The translations under genes and the position numbers were made by a program. Of a stretch of 19,498 bases of DNA, positions 1-5,658 are shown piece after piece. A model generated the notes under the pieces. It ran no database searches. It was not told where the DNA came from and was given only the letters and a program-made list of their open reading frames with translations. The stretch spans positions 1 to 19,498 of the forward strand of contig JADFSQ010000005.1 in the NCBI GenBank assembly GCA_022560715.1, given 5' to 3'. The DNA is from Bacteroidota bacterium (lineage in GTDB: Bacteria > Bacteroidota > Bacteroidia > Flavobacteriales > Flavobacteriaceae). The stretch's first letter is position 1. Each line of letters opens with the position of its first letter.

Positions 1-362
1 TGTGTTGTACTCATTATATTTAGGCTGGATGTTATTCCTCCTACATGGTCAACTTTGCTTCCATATATAATTGTTTCTATTTTATAATGTCTTAAAACAT
101 ACGAACACATGATACAAGGTTCGTGTGTAGTATATAATTTACAGCCTTTTAAATTTTTTAATTGGTTGTTTTGTAATGCATTATTTACGGCTTCAATTTC
201 AGCATGTCTGGTAATGTCTTTTGATGATTTTCCAGATTCTATGCCAATGTTAATAATTTTATCATCTTTAACTATTATAGATCCAACAGGAGGATTACCA
301 TTTAGCATTGCTTTTTTACCCAAAGCAATACATTGTTCCATATAATAGATGTGATTTTTCAT
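1..362 (-). CDS. Nucleoside/CMP-type zinc deaminase, 3' end cut off by the window
   Basis: Reading the minus strand from the ATG at 360-362 gives 120 open codons to the window edge, so the C-terminus is missing. The protein belongs to the cytidine/deoxycytidylate deaminase fold. It shows TRHAEIEAV with the zinc-ligand His53 and the proton-shuttle Glu55, and EPCIMC with zinc-ligand Cys83 and Cys86. The N-terminal NGNPPVGSIIV stretch is typical of TadA/guanine-deaminase-like members. Family members hydrolyse the amino group of a purine or pyrimidine base, nucleoside or tRNA wobble adenosine; the substrate cannot be told from this fragment. It lies 59 bases downstream of the 141-residue membrane protein in the same direction, with a hairpin in the gap, so it may be the last gene of the TetR cluster or a separate unit. 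Confidence 0.85.
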   Translation of the reverse strand, partial: MKNHIYYMEQCIALGKKAMLNGNPPVGSIIVKDDKIINIGIESGKSSKDITRHAEIEAVNNALQNNQLKNLKGCKLYTTHEPCIMCSYVLRHYKIETIIYGSKVDHVGGITSSLNIMSTT

Positions 363-372
363 TGTATTGATA

Positions 373-411
373 GTTAGACAAAAGGAAGAATATTCCCTCC
401 TTATGTCTAAC
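373..411. other. Imperfect hairpin between membrane-protein and deaminase genes
   Basis: GTTAGACA (373-380) pairs with TGTCTAAC (404-411). After one mismatch, AAGGA (382-386) pairs with TCCTT (398-402). There is no T-run directly after the stem on the minus strand, so a classical terminator is not supported. On the minus strand the structure contains AGGAGGG (395-401), a good Shine-Dalgarno match, but it is too far from the deaminase ATG (about 32 bases) to serve it and is partly inside the stem. A role as processing site, partial terminator or regulatory hairpin is inference. Confidence 0.45.
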
Positions 412-421
412 ATATTTTCTT

Positions 422-847
422 TTATTTACTAGTAATATCTTTTTGATTATAGCTAATCAAAAAGATTAGTGGAATAGCATATGCTATATGGCGTAAAAAT
501 GTAATTAATGGCATCATTGGTGATGCATCAAGTCCAGCAACTCCTGCTCCTAAAAGCGGTAGCATAAATAACCATACTAATGCTACCATTTCAGCAGTTA
601 CAAATATGATTGGTCTTAACCATTTTGGTCCCCAAAGTGAAGGTTCTAGTCCTGCAAATAATATTGCTAATAAAATACCATTGCCATAATGTCCTCCAAT
701 TCCGTAGGCAAATCCTAATCCAGTTTTTGCTCCTAATAATACTGGAATATCCCACCAGTTCCCTGTTAATAATAATCCTACAATATCAAATAATATTGTT
801 CCTAATATTCCTGCAATGATTGCGTTTTTCCAATTTATTGTTTTCAT
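422..847 (-). CDS. Small four-helix membrane protein of unknown function
   Basis: This 141-residue protein is very hydrophobic, with likely membrane segments near residues 9-27, 53-68, 78-103 and 112-133. Short Gly-rich (GIGGHYGNG) and Trp/Pro-rich (LEPSLWGPKWLRP) loops lie between them. I do not recognise the family and see no catalytic motif. It begins ATG-AAA-AC like the three preceding genes (all start Met-Lys-Thr), with an A-rich leader and no Shine-Dalgarno site, as is usual for Bacteroidota. It starts 13 bases after the 45-residue ORF stop, so it is almost certainly co-transcribed with the TetR-cluster genes. A transport, membrane-stress or anchoring role would be guesswork. Confidence 0.75.
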   Translation of the reverse strand: MKTINWKNAIIAGILGTILFDIVGLLLTGNWWDIPVLLGAKTGLGFAYGIGGHYGNGILLAILFAGLEPSLWGPKWLRPIIFVTAEMVALVWLFMLPLLGAGVAGLDASPMMPLITFLRHIAYAIPLIFLISYNQKDITSK

Positions 848-860
848 GATTTTCTATTTT

Positions 861-998
861 TTATTTAGTTAACACTTGTGATTCATAATAACCAACTGAA
901 AATGTTGGTTTGCGATAAGTTCTTTTTACTCTTCCAAAGCTTTCTTCTCTAACTCTATTATGAGATTGGGAAATGGAGTTATCATATTTTGTTTTCAT
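861..998 (-). CDS. Short basic ORF of 45 codons, unknown
   Basis: An ATG at 996-998 opens a 45-codon frame ending in TAA at 861-863. The product starts MKTKYDNSISQSHNRVREES and ends YYESQVLTK; it is hydrophilic and basic (Arg/Lys-rich middle), with no signal peptide or membrane segment. Three points favour a real gene: it fills the gap between the hydrolase stop (1018) and the membrane-protein start (847) in the same direction; its start context (A-rich leader, then ATG-AAA-ACA) matches its neighbours, and all four start Met-Lys-Thr; and its spacing (19 and 13 bases) is operon-like. Against it: I recognise no homologue, and a 45-codon open frame can occur by chance or be the relic of a larger gene. 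Confidence 0.5.
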   Translation of the reverse strand: MKTKYDNSISQSHNRVREESFGRVKRTYRKPTFSVGYYESQVLTK

Positions 999-1017
999 GA
1001 TATTTTGTTTTAATTAA

Positions 1018-2001
1018 TTATTTTATATTATTTTTTTTCAAGAATTTTAAAATATAATTTGCTATTTCATCTCCTTTTTCTTCAAGGGCAAAATGCCCTG
1101 TGTCTAACAAATGAAACTCTAAGTTTTTCAGATCTCTTTGGTATGGATAAGCACCATCTGCAGGGAAAATATAATCGTTCTTCCCCCAAACAATAAGTGT
1201 TGGTGGTTGATACTCTCTAAAATACTGTTGCCATTCTGGATATAAAGGCACATTGGTTCTATAATCATAAAACATGGCTAGTTGAATTTTATCATTCTCT
1301 TTTCTAGTAAGATGTTGTAAATCAATATTCCAGTTATCTGGACTTATTTTTGAAACATCTTGTACACCATGTGTATATTGCCATTTTAATCCATCTGGTG
1401 AATGGAATCCTTCTAGTGGTTTACCATTTTCAATGGTATAATTATTCCAGTATTTTTTAATAGGAATCCAGAAATCTTTTAAGCCTTCATCATATGCATT
1501 TCCGTTTTGAATAATCAATGCTTCTACTCTTTCAGGATATTTAGATGCTATTCTAAATCCTATTGGAGCACCGTAATCCATTAAATAGATGCTGTATTTT
1601 TCAACGTTTAATTCTTTTAAAAATCCTTCAATAATTACAGCCATGTTATCGAATGTATAATCGAAGTCAGCTATTGCTGGTTGATCGCTTCTTCCAAATC
1701 CTGGATAATCAGGCGCTAACACATGATAACGTACAGACAAGTCTGTTATTAAATTTCGAAACATATGAGACGATGTTGGGTAACCATGTAATAATAATAT
1801 GGTAGGTTTACTTGTATCTCCTGCTTCACGATAAAAAATGTTAATTCCGTTTACTGTTACGTTTTTGTGAAATGTTGGTTGGGTAGTAATTTCATTACTG
1901 TTCTCTGCTTTTTCATTTGGAGTGTTAAAGGCAAATACGCCTAAAGATAATATTGCTAAAAGTGCAATTCGAAATACTGATGTTCTAATTTGTGTTTTCA
2001 T
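1018..2001 (-). CDS. Exported alpha/beta hydrolase, haloalkane dehalogenase/epoxide hydrolase-like
   Basis: This 327-residue protein has an N-terminal signal sequence (residues 1-25, hydrophobic core ALLAILSLGVFAF), so it is probably periplasmic. The alpha/beta-hydrolase fold is clear: oxyanion motif HGYPTS (72-77), nucleophile elbow LMDYGAP with Asp142 as the nucleophile, acid Asp276 in GKNDYIFP, and catalytic His303 in DTGHFALEE. Asp at the nucleophile position, in place of Ser, places it with haloalkane dehalogenases, fluoroacetate dehalogenases and epoxide hydrolases, which form an alkyl-ester intermediate; the substrate is unknown. It starts 29 bases after the stop of the AhpD-like gene and is probably co-transcribed with it. 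An exact copy of the putative TetR operator lies inside it (codons 86-90). Confidence 0.88.
   Translation of the reverse strand: MKTQIRTSVFRIALLAILSLGVFAFNTPNEKAENSNEITTQPTFHKNVTVNGINIFYREAGDTSKPTILLLHGYPTSSHMFRNLITDLSVRYHVLAPDYPGFGRSDQPAIADFDYTFDNMAVIIEGFLKELNVEKYSIYLMDYGAPIGFRIASKYPERVEALIIQNGNAYDEGLKDFWIPIKKYWNNYTIENGKPLEGFHSPDGLKWQYTHGVQDVSKISPDNWNIDLQHLTRKENDKIQLAMFYDYRTNVPLYPEWQQYFREYQPPTLIVWGKNDYIFPADGAYPYQRDLKNLEFHLLDTGHFALEEKGDEIANYILKFLKKNNIK
1733..1746. promoter_or_regulatory. Intragenic copy of the putative TetR operator
   Basis: ACAGACAAGTCTGT, identical to the sites at 3039-3052 and 3672-3685, lies inside the hydrolase gene (codons 86-90, encoding Thr-Asp-Leu-Ser and the start of Val). 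All three copies read the same way on the plus strand. The arms ACAGAC/GTCTGT are perfect, with a 2-base centre. A third exact 14-base match is unlikely by chance, although here it must also encode protein. Confidence 0.5.
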
Positions 2002-2030
2002 AATTTGTTTATTTAGTGTTTATTTGTAAG

Positions 2031-2585
2031 TTATGCGATTAGTAATTCTTCTAAATTTTGAGCTCTTGGAAAATCTATTTCAAAGCCTCCATTATGGAAT
2101 ATATAATTTGTTATTGTTGTAAGAGCCACAACGGCGATTAATTCTGCAAACGCTGCTTTGCTATATCCAGCATCTAAAAAATTTTGTATAGAGTTTTCGG
2201 AAGCATGTCCATCTCTTATAACAATTTGATTCGTTAGTGTTACTAAAGCATTCAGTTTTAAATCTACAATAGTATTGTTTCTTAATTCTATAGTTTCTTC
2301 TTCTGTAAATCCGTTCATTTTTCCAATGGCTGTATGCGCTGATAAGCAATATGCACAACCATTAGCTTGTGATGTTGCCAAGGCAATAGCTTCATATTCC
2401 TTACTGGAAAATTCACCACTTTTTAATGTTTCAGTGAATGTTAAAAATCCTCCTAGCAATTTATCTGATACTCCCATTGTTGCGTACAAGTTTGGTAACA
2501 TTCCTATTTTACTTTTTACATTGTTAAAAATTTCTTGTGAGTTTGTGTTTGCTTCTTCTATTAGAAGCGGTTTTAAAGTTTTCAT
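2031..2585 (-). CDS. Carboxymuconolactone decarboxylase-family protein, AhpD-like
   Basis: The 184-residue protein carries the AhpD/CMD signature around residues 64-84: Glu, then NGCAYCLSAHT with Cys77, Cys80 and His84. In AhpD the CxxC pair and the His form a thiol-disulfide peroxidase centre that reduces hydroperoxides or recycles AhpC. The all-helical pattern and length fit single-domain members. The extended C-terminal part (residues 140-184, ending RAQNLEELLIA) resembles the peroxidase-related subset more than true carboxymuconolactone decarboxylases. It follows the DUF1348 gene by 29 bases and precedes the hydrolase gene by 29 bases. A redox or electrophile-stress role agrees with the TetR control, but the actual electron donor and substrate are not visible. 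Confidence 0.87.
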   Translation of the reverse strand: MKTLKPLLIEEANTNSQEIFNNVKSKIGMLPNLYATMGVSDKLLGGFLTFTETLKSGEFSSKEYEAIALATSQANGCAYCLSAHTAIGKMNGFTEEETIELRNNTIVDLKLNALVTLTNQIVIRDGHASENSIQNFLDAGYSKAAFAELIAVVALTTITNYIFHNGGFEIDFPRAQNLEELLIA

Positions 2586-2614
2586 AATTTGAGTTTTAAT
2601 AATTAATAATTTGT

Positions 2615-3022
2615 TTATAATTTTCTTTCTGATTTATTTATTTTAATGTCATTGGCACTCATATCCCTTATTTGCATTTTGCCGTCTTTGTCGAATTCCC
2701 AATGCTCATTACCATGGGTTCTGTACCATTGTCCGGTTGCTCCATCTTGCCACTCATATTCAAACCGCACGGAGATTCTGTTATCTGTGAATGACCATAA
2801 GTTTTTTTTAAGTTTATAGTGTAATTTTTTACTCCATTTGTCATTTAAAAATTCGACAATGGCTTCTCTACCTGTAAAAAACAGGTCTCTGTTTCTCCAT
2901 TTAGAATCCATAGTATATGCCATAGATACTTTTTCTGGATTTTTGCTGTTCCAAGCGTCTTCTGCTGCTTGTACTTTTGCTTTTGCTGTTTCCTTTGTAA
3001 AAGGTGGTATTAATTTATTCAT
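2615..3022 (-). CDS. DUF1348 / NTF2-like (SnoaL-type) protein
   Basis: This 135-residue single-domain protein has the DUF1348 pattern throughout: [20 protein letters not shown] at the N-terminus, then [20 protein letters not shown], a [18 protein letters not shown] strand region, and [22 protein letters not shown] at the end. The cone-shaped NTF2 fold binds small hydrophobic ligands in related enzymes (SnoaL, ketosteroid isomerase), but DUF1348 itself has no firmly assigned reaction. It is the first structural gene after tetR (59-base gap), with a putative operator 16 bases upstream of its ATG, so it is the most directly controlled target. Confidence 0.88.
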   Translation of the reverse strand: MNKLIPPFTKETAKAKVQAAEDAWNSKNPEKVSMAYTMDSKWRNRDLFFTGREAIVEFLNDKWSKKLHYKLKKNLWSFTDNRISVRFEYEWQDGATGQWYRTHGNEHWEFDKDGKMQIRDMSANDIKINKSERKL

Positions 3023-3038
3023 ATAATTTTATTTATAG

Positions 3039-3052
3039 ACAGACAAGTCTGT
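3039..3052. promoter_or_regulatory. Putative TetR operator before the DUF1348 gene
   Basis: ACAGACAAGTCTGT has perfect 6-base inverted arms around AA and lies in the 59-base gap between the tetR stop and the DUF1348 start. The same 14-mer stands before tetR. Short palindromes of the AGAC-nn-GTCT kind are typical of TetR-family sites. Its position would block either a local promoter or read-through from tetR. Confidence 0.7.
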
Positions 3053-3081
3053 TTTATAGTTAGCAAATTTTAAAGTCGTCG

Positions 3082-3642
3082 TTAAGATAATAACCTTACA
3101 CATGCTCTTTTAGCTGTTTTAATAGGCCAGTCATTTTTTTGTATTTGAGATAGTATAATAGCGCCTTCAATTAGGATTAGAATTTCATCTCCTAATTCTT
3201 CTGCCTGTTCATCTATATATATCTTTTCTTCTTTTAACAAATTATGAATCCAATCTCTAAACTCGTTTTTATGTAAGATTACCTGATCTTTTATTTTTGT
3301 ATGGTCTTCTGGTAAATCTGCAATAATATTTTGCCATCCACACCCTCTATAATTAACCTCTGTTAACCATTCGGTCAAGTAATCAAAACAACCTAAAACC
3401 TTTCCCTTTTCGTGATTTTTTCTTTCTACACATTCGTTTAATTTCCCCATCCACATTATATGTCTTCCTTTTAAATAGGCAACGGCAATATCTTCTTTGG
3501 ATCTAAAATGCTGATACAAACTCGCTTTAGCAACACCTGCTTCGGCAATTATTTGATTTATTCCAGTTTGGTTATACCCTTGAAAATAAAACAAATTTGA
3601 TGCTGTCTCTATAATTCTTTCTTTTACACCTAATTTTTTCAT
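3082..3642 (-). CDS. TetR/AcrR-family transcriptional regulator
   Basis: I choose the ATG at 3640-3642 (MKKLGVKERI), giving 186 residues; a TTG six codons further up (3660) is possible but less likely. Residues 7-53 form a standard TetR helix-turn-helix: ERIIETASNLFYFQGYNQTG, then INQIIAEAGVAKASLYQHFRSKEDI. The ligand domain is short. Cys101 in NYRGCGWQNI sits where NemR/YxaF-like members carry a conserved Cys, so electrophile sensing is possible (inference). The putative operator 30 bases upstream suggests autorepression, and a second site lies before the next gene. rpe precedes it by 105 bases on the same strand but looks functionally unrelated. Confidence 0.92.
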   Translation of the reverse strand: MKKLGVKERIIETASNLFYFQGYNQTGINQIIAEAGVAKASLYQHFRSKEDIAVAYLKGRHIMWMGKLNECVERKNHEKGKVLGCFDYLTEWLTEVNYRGCGWQNIIADLPEDHTKIKDQVILHKNEFRDWIHNLLKEEKIYIDEQAEELGDEILILIEGAIILSQIQKNDWPIKTAKRACVRLLS

Positions 3643-3671
3643 TGGACAAACATATAACAAATATTTTATAA

Positions 3672-3685
3672 ACAGACAAGTCTGT
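3672..3685. promoter_or_regulatory. Putative TetR operator before tetR (autoregulation)
   Basis: ACAGACAAGTCTGT occurs 30 bases upstream of the chosen tetR ATG, identical to the copy before the DUF1348 gene. A palindrome shared by the repressor gene and the next gene is the usual picture for an autoregulated TetR operon. I could not place a convincing -7/-33 promoter next to it. Confidence 0.7.
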
Positions 3686-3747
3686 ATGTATTTAACATTA
3701 ATTTAACGTTTGCTAATATTATTTTGCTCAAATAAAGGTTTCGAATT

Positions 3748-4413
3748 TTATTTAGAATTAGCTAAAGTCTTTAAATCTCTAATAGTTTCCAGTTGATTAT
3801 CACTTTTAAACACATAACTACCAGCAACAAGTACATCTGCTCCTGCATCAACTAAAGCTTTTACATTTTTATTGGTAACACCTCCATCAATTTCAATTAA
3901 TGTGGAAGCACCTTTTCGTGTTATCAATTCTTTAAGTTGTGCTACTTTACTATAGGTGTTCTCAATAAAACTCTGTCCTCCAAAACCAGGGTTAACACTC
4001 ATAACACATACTAAATCAATATCGTTAATGGTATCTTCTAAAACATTAATATTTGTATGAGGATTAAGAGCTACTCCGGCTTTCATGCCTTCAGCTTTTA
4101 TGGCTTGTAATGTTCTATGTAAATGAGTACAAGCTTCATAATGAACTGTTAGAATGTTACTTCCCAATTCAGCAAATGTTTTGATGTAACGGTCTGGATC
4201 TACAATCATTAAATGCACATCAATGGTTTTATTTGCATGTTTTGCAATGGCTTTTAAAACAGGCATACCAAAAGAAATATTAGGAACAAAAACACCATCC
4301 ATAATATCTATATGAAACCAATCGGCTTCACTGTTATTTACCATTTCTATGTCACGTTGCAGGTTGCCAAAGTCAGCAGCTAAAATTGAAGGTGCAATTA
4401 ATTTAGAACTCAT
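3748..4413 (-). CDS. rpe: Ribulose-phosphate 3-epimerase
   Basis: The 221-residue protein has the full family length and the TIM-barrel signature. It interconverts D-ribulose 5-phosphate and D-xylulose 5-phosphate in the pentose phosphate pathway. Visible motifs are IAPSILAADFGNL at the N-terminus, HIDIMDG (His34, Asp36), DVHLMI (His67), the phosphate-loop MSVNPGFGGQSFI (138-150), IEIDGGV with catalytic Asp176, and VAGSYVF (second phosphate site). The start ATG at 4411-4413 gives MSSKLIAPSI as expected. A TATATTTG element about 25 bases upstream of the ATG suggests its own promoter. rpoD lies upstream in the same direction but is separated by a strong terminator. Confidence 0.97.
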   Translation of the reverse strand: MSSKLIAPSILAADFGNLQRDIEMVNNSEADWFHIDIMDGVFVPNISFGMPVLKAIAKHANKTIDVHLMIVDPDRYIKTFAELGSNILTVHYEACTHLHRTLQAIKAEGMKAGVALNPHTNINVLEDTINDIDLVCVMSVNPGFGGQSFIENTYSKVAQLKELITRKGASTLIEIDGGVTNKNVKALVDAGADVLVAGSYVFKSDNQLETIRDLKTLANSK

Positions 4414-4438
4414 TTAGTGATTAGTTGTTAAGTTTTAG

Positions 4439-4446
4439 CAAATATA
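4439..4446 (-). promoter_or_regulatory. Candidate -7 element for rpe (TATATTTG)
   Basis: On the minus strand TATATTTG matches the Bacteroidota -7 consensus TAnnTTTG and lies 25 bases before the rpe ATG, implying a leader of roughly 15-20 bases. No good TTG -33 element is found at 19-21 bases, so confidence is moderate. Confidence 0.4.
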
Positions 4447-4465
4447 ATAATATTGTATTAATGAG

Positions 4466-4485
4466 ATCACGCCAAAAAGCGTGAT
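4466..4485. other. Small GC-rich hairpin upstream of rpe
   Basis: ATCACGC (4466-4472) and GCGTGAT (4479-4485) form a perfect 7-bp stem with a 6-base loop, between the rpoD terminator and the rpe promoter element. Neither strand has a T-run after it. It could be a protein-binding palindrome or a remnant repeat; its function is unknown. Confidence 0.45.
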
Positions 4486-4524
4486 TAGTTCAACTAATTG
4501 GTTTAAAATTAAACCAAAGTTTCA

Positions 4525-4561
4525 CTAAAAAAACGAACCCTCAGTAATCAGCCGAGGGTTC
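4525..4561 (-). terminator. Rho-independent terminator of rpoD
   Basis: On the minus strand GAACCCTC and GAGGGTTC (plus 4554-4561 and 4535-4542) form a perfect 8-bp stem with an 11-base loop, followed directly by GTTTTTTTAG. It lies about 90 bases after the rpoD stop codon. Confidence 0.85.
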
Positions 4562-4651
4562 TTTCATCAATCAAAAAACGAACAGTTATGAAATGCTCAA
4601 ACGAGTTGAACATAAACTGTTTGTTACTTTTATTTAGTCGTAAATATACGA

Positions 4652-5515
4652 TTATCCTAAATAAGTTTTCAATATTTTACTACGAGATGTATGTTTTAAT
4701 CTTCGTATCGCTTTTTCTTTAATTTGTCTAACACGTTCACGAGTTAAATCGAATGTTTCTCCAATTTCTTCCAAAGTCATTGGATGTTGATTTGCTAAAC
4801 CAAAATATAAACGTATAACATCTGCTTCACGAGGTGTTAAGGTATCTAAAGCTCTTTCTATTTCAGTACGTAACGATTCATGCAATAAATTTCTATCAGG
4901 ATTGGGAGATTCACCACTTCGTAATACATCATAAAGGTTAGAGTCTTCGCCTTCAACTAAAGGGGCATCCATAGAAACGTGACGACCAGAATTTTTCATA
5001 GATTCTTTTACGTCGTTAATCGTCATGTCTAATTCTTTTGCAATTTCTTCAGCGCTTGGTGGGCGTTCATGTGATTGCTCAAGGAACGCATAGGTTTTAT
5101 TAATTTTATTAATAGAACCAATTTTATTTAATGGTAAACGAACAATACGAGATTGCTCGGCCAATGCTTGTAGAATTGATTGACGAATCCACCAAACAGC
5201 ATACGATATAAATTTAAAACCACGAGTTTCATCAAAACGTTGAGCCGCTTTTATTAAGCCTAAATTACCTTCATTAATTAAATCTGGTAAGGTTAATCCT
5301 TGGTTTTGGTATTGTTTTGCTACCGAAACTACGAAACGTAAATTTGCTTTGGTCAATTTTTCTAAAGCCAGTTGGTCTCCTGCTTTAATACGTTGTGCTA
5401 ATTCTACTTCTTCGTCGGCAGTAATTAGGTCAACTTTTCCAATTTCCTGAAGATATTTATCTAATGAAGCAGTTTCTCTATTAGTAACCTGCTTGGTAAT
5501 TTTGAGTTGTCTCAT
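4652..5515 (-). CDS. rpoD: Primary RNA polymerase sigma factor (sigma-70 type)
   Basis: The 287-residue protein lacks the acidic region 1.1 and long non-conserved region of proteobacterial RpoD; this compact form is normal for the Bacteroidota housekeeping sigma. Region 1.2 is [20 protein letters not shown] (16-35). Regions 2.1-2.4 span about 54-124 ([48 protein letters not shown]), region 3 about 133-210, and region 4 about 222-280 with the helix-turn-helix [20 protein letters not shown] that contacts the -33 element. It directs core RNA polymerase to TTTG/TAnnTTTG promoters. It has terminators on both sides (5601-5640 upstream, 4525-4561 downstream), so it forms its own transcription unit. 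A Shine-Dalgarno match stands 8 bases before its ATG. Confidence 0.97.
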   Translation of the reverse strand: MRQLKITKQVTNRETASLDKYLQEIGKVDLITADEEVELAQRIKAGDQLALEKLTKANLRFVVSVAKQYQNQGLTLPDLINEGNLGLIKAAQRFDETRGFKFISYAVWWIRQSILQALAEQSRIVRLPLNKIGSINKINKTYAFLEQSHERPPSAEEIAKELDMTINDVKESMKNSGRHVSMDAPLVEGEDSNLYDVLRSGESPNPDRNLLHESLRTEIERALDTLTPREADVIRLYFGLANQHPMTLEEIGETFDLTRERVRQIKEKAIRRLKHTSRSKILKTYLG

Positions 5516-5523
5516 CTAAAGGT

Positions 5524-5528
5524 CTCCT
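5524..5528 (-). promoter_or_regulatory. Shine-Dalgarno site of rpoD (AGGAG)
   Basis: AGGAG on the minus strand, 8 bases before the rpoD ATG, is a textbook ribosome-binding site. Such sites are rare before genes in this phylum, and the other genes in this window lack one at this distance, so it stands out. Confidence 0.6.
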
Positions 5529-5600
5529 ATTTATATTTTTTGAGGGATTGTTAACGTGTCTATTAGTTATACGTACAGTTTAAGTGAAATGTTACAAAAA

Positions 5601-5640
5601 AATAAAAAAACCTCTCAAAAAATAATTTGAGAGGTTTAAG
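5601..5640 (-). terminator. Rho-independent terminator of pnp
   Basis: AAACCTCTCAAA (5608-5619) pairs perfectly over 12 bp with TTTGAGAGGTTT (5626-5637) around a 6-base loop. On the minus strand it continues into a run of T's. It lies about 20 bases after the pnp stop and separates pnp from rpoD. Confidence 0.92.
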
Positions 5641-5658
5641 CTTATAAAATATAAGAAG

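Noticed and set aside
109..345. 78-codon plus-strand open frame at the left edge
   Set aside because: The opposite strand carries a clear zinc deaminase with HAE and PCxxC motifs, so this frame is its shadow.
3643..3660. TTG start giving tetR six more residues
   Set aside because: The ATG at 3642 gives a normal TetR N-terminus. The extension adds nothing conserved.
3039..3685. Full -33/-7 promoters at the two TetR operators
   Set aside because: No pair of TTG and TAnnTTTG with 19-21 base spacing overlaps either palindrome convincingly. TATGTTTG at 3645-3652 is too close to the tetR ATG.
4500..4515. GGTTTAA/TTAAACC palindrome upstream of rpe
   Set aside because: Only 2 bases separate the arms, so no RNA hairpin of that size can form, and such AT-rich palindromes are frequent here.
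4519..4533. Match of TTTCACTAAAAAAA with the direct repeat at 19455-19498
   Set aside because: The shared stretch is short and A-rich and here is mostly the T-run side of the rpoD terminator, so chance is the simpler explanation.
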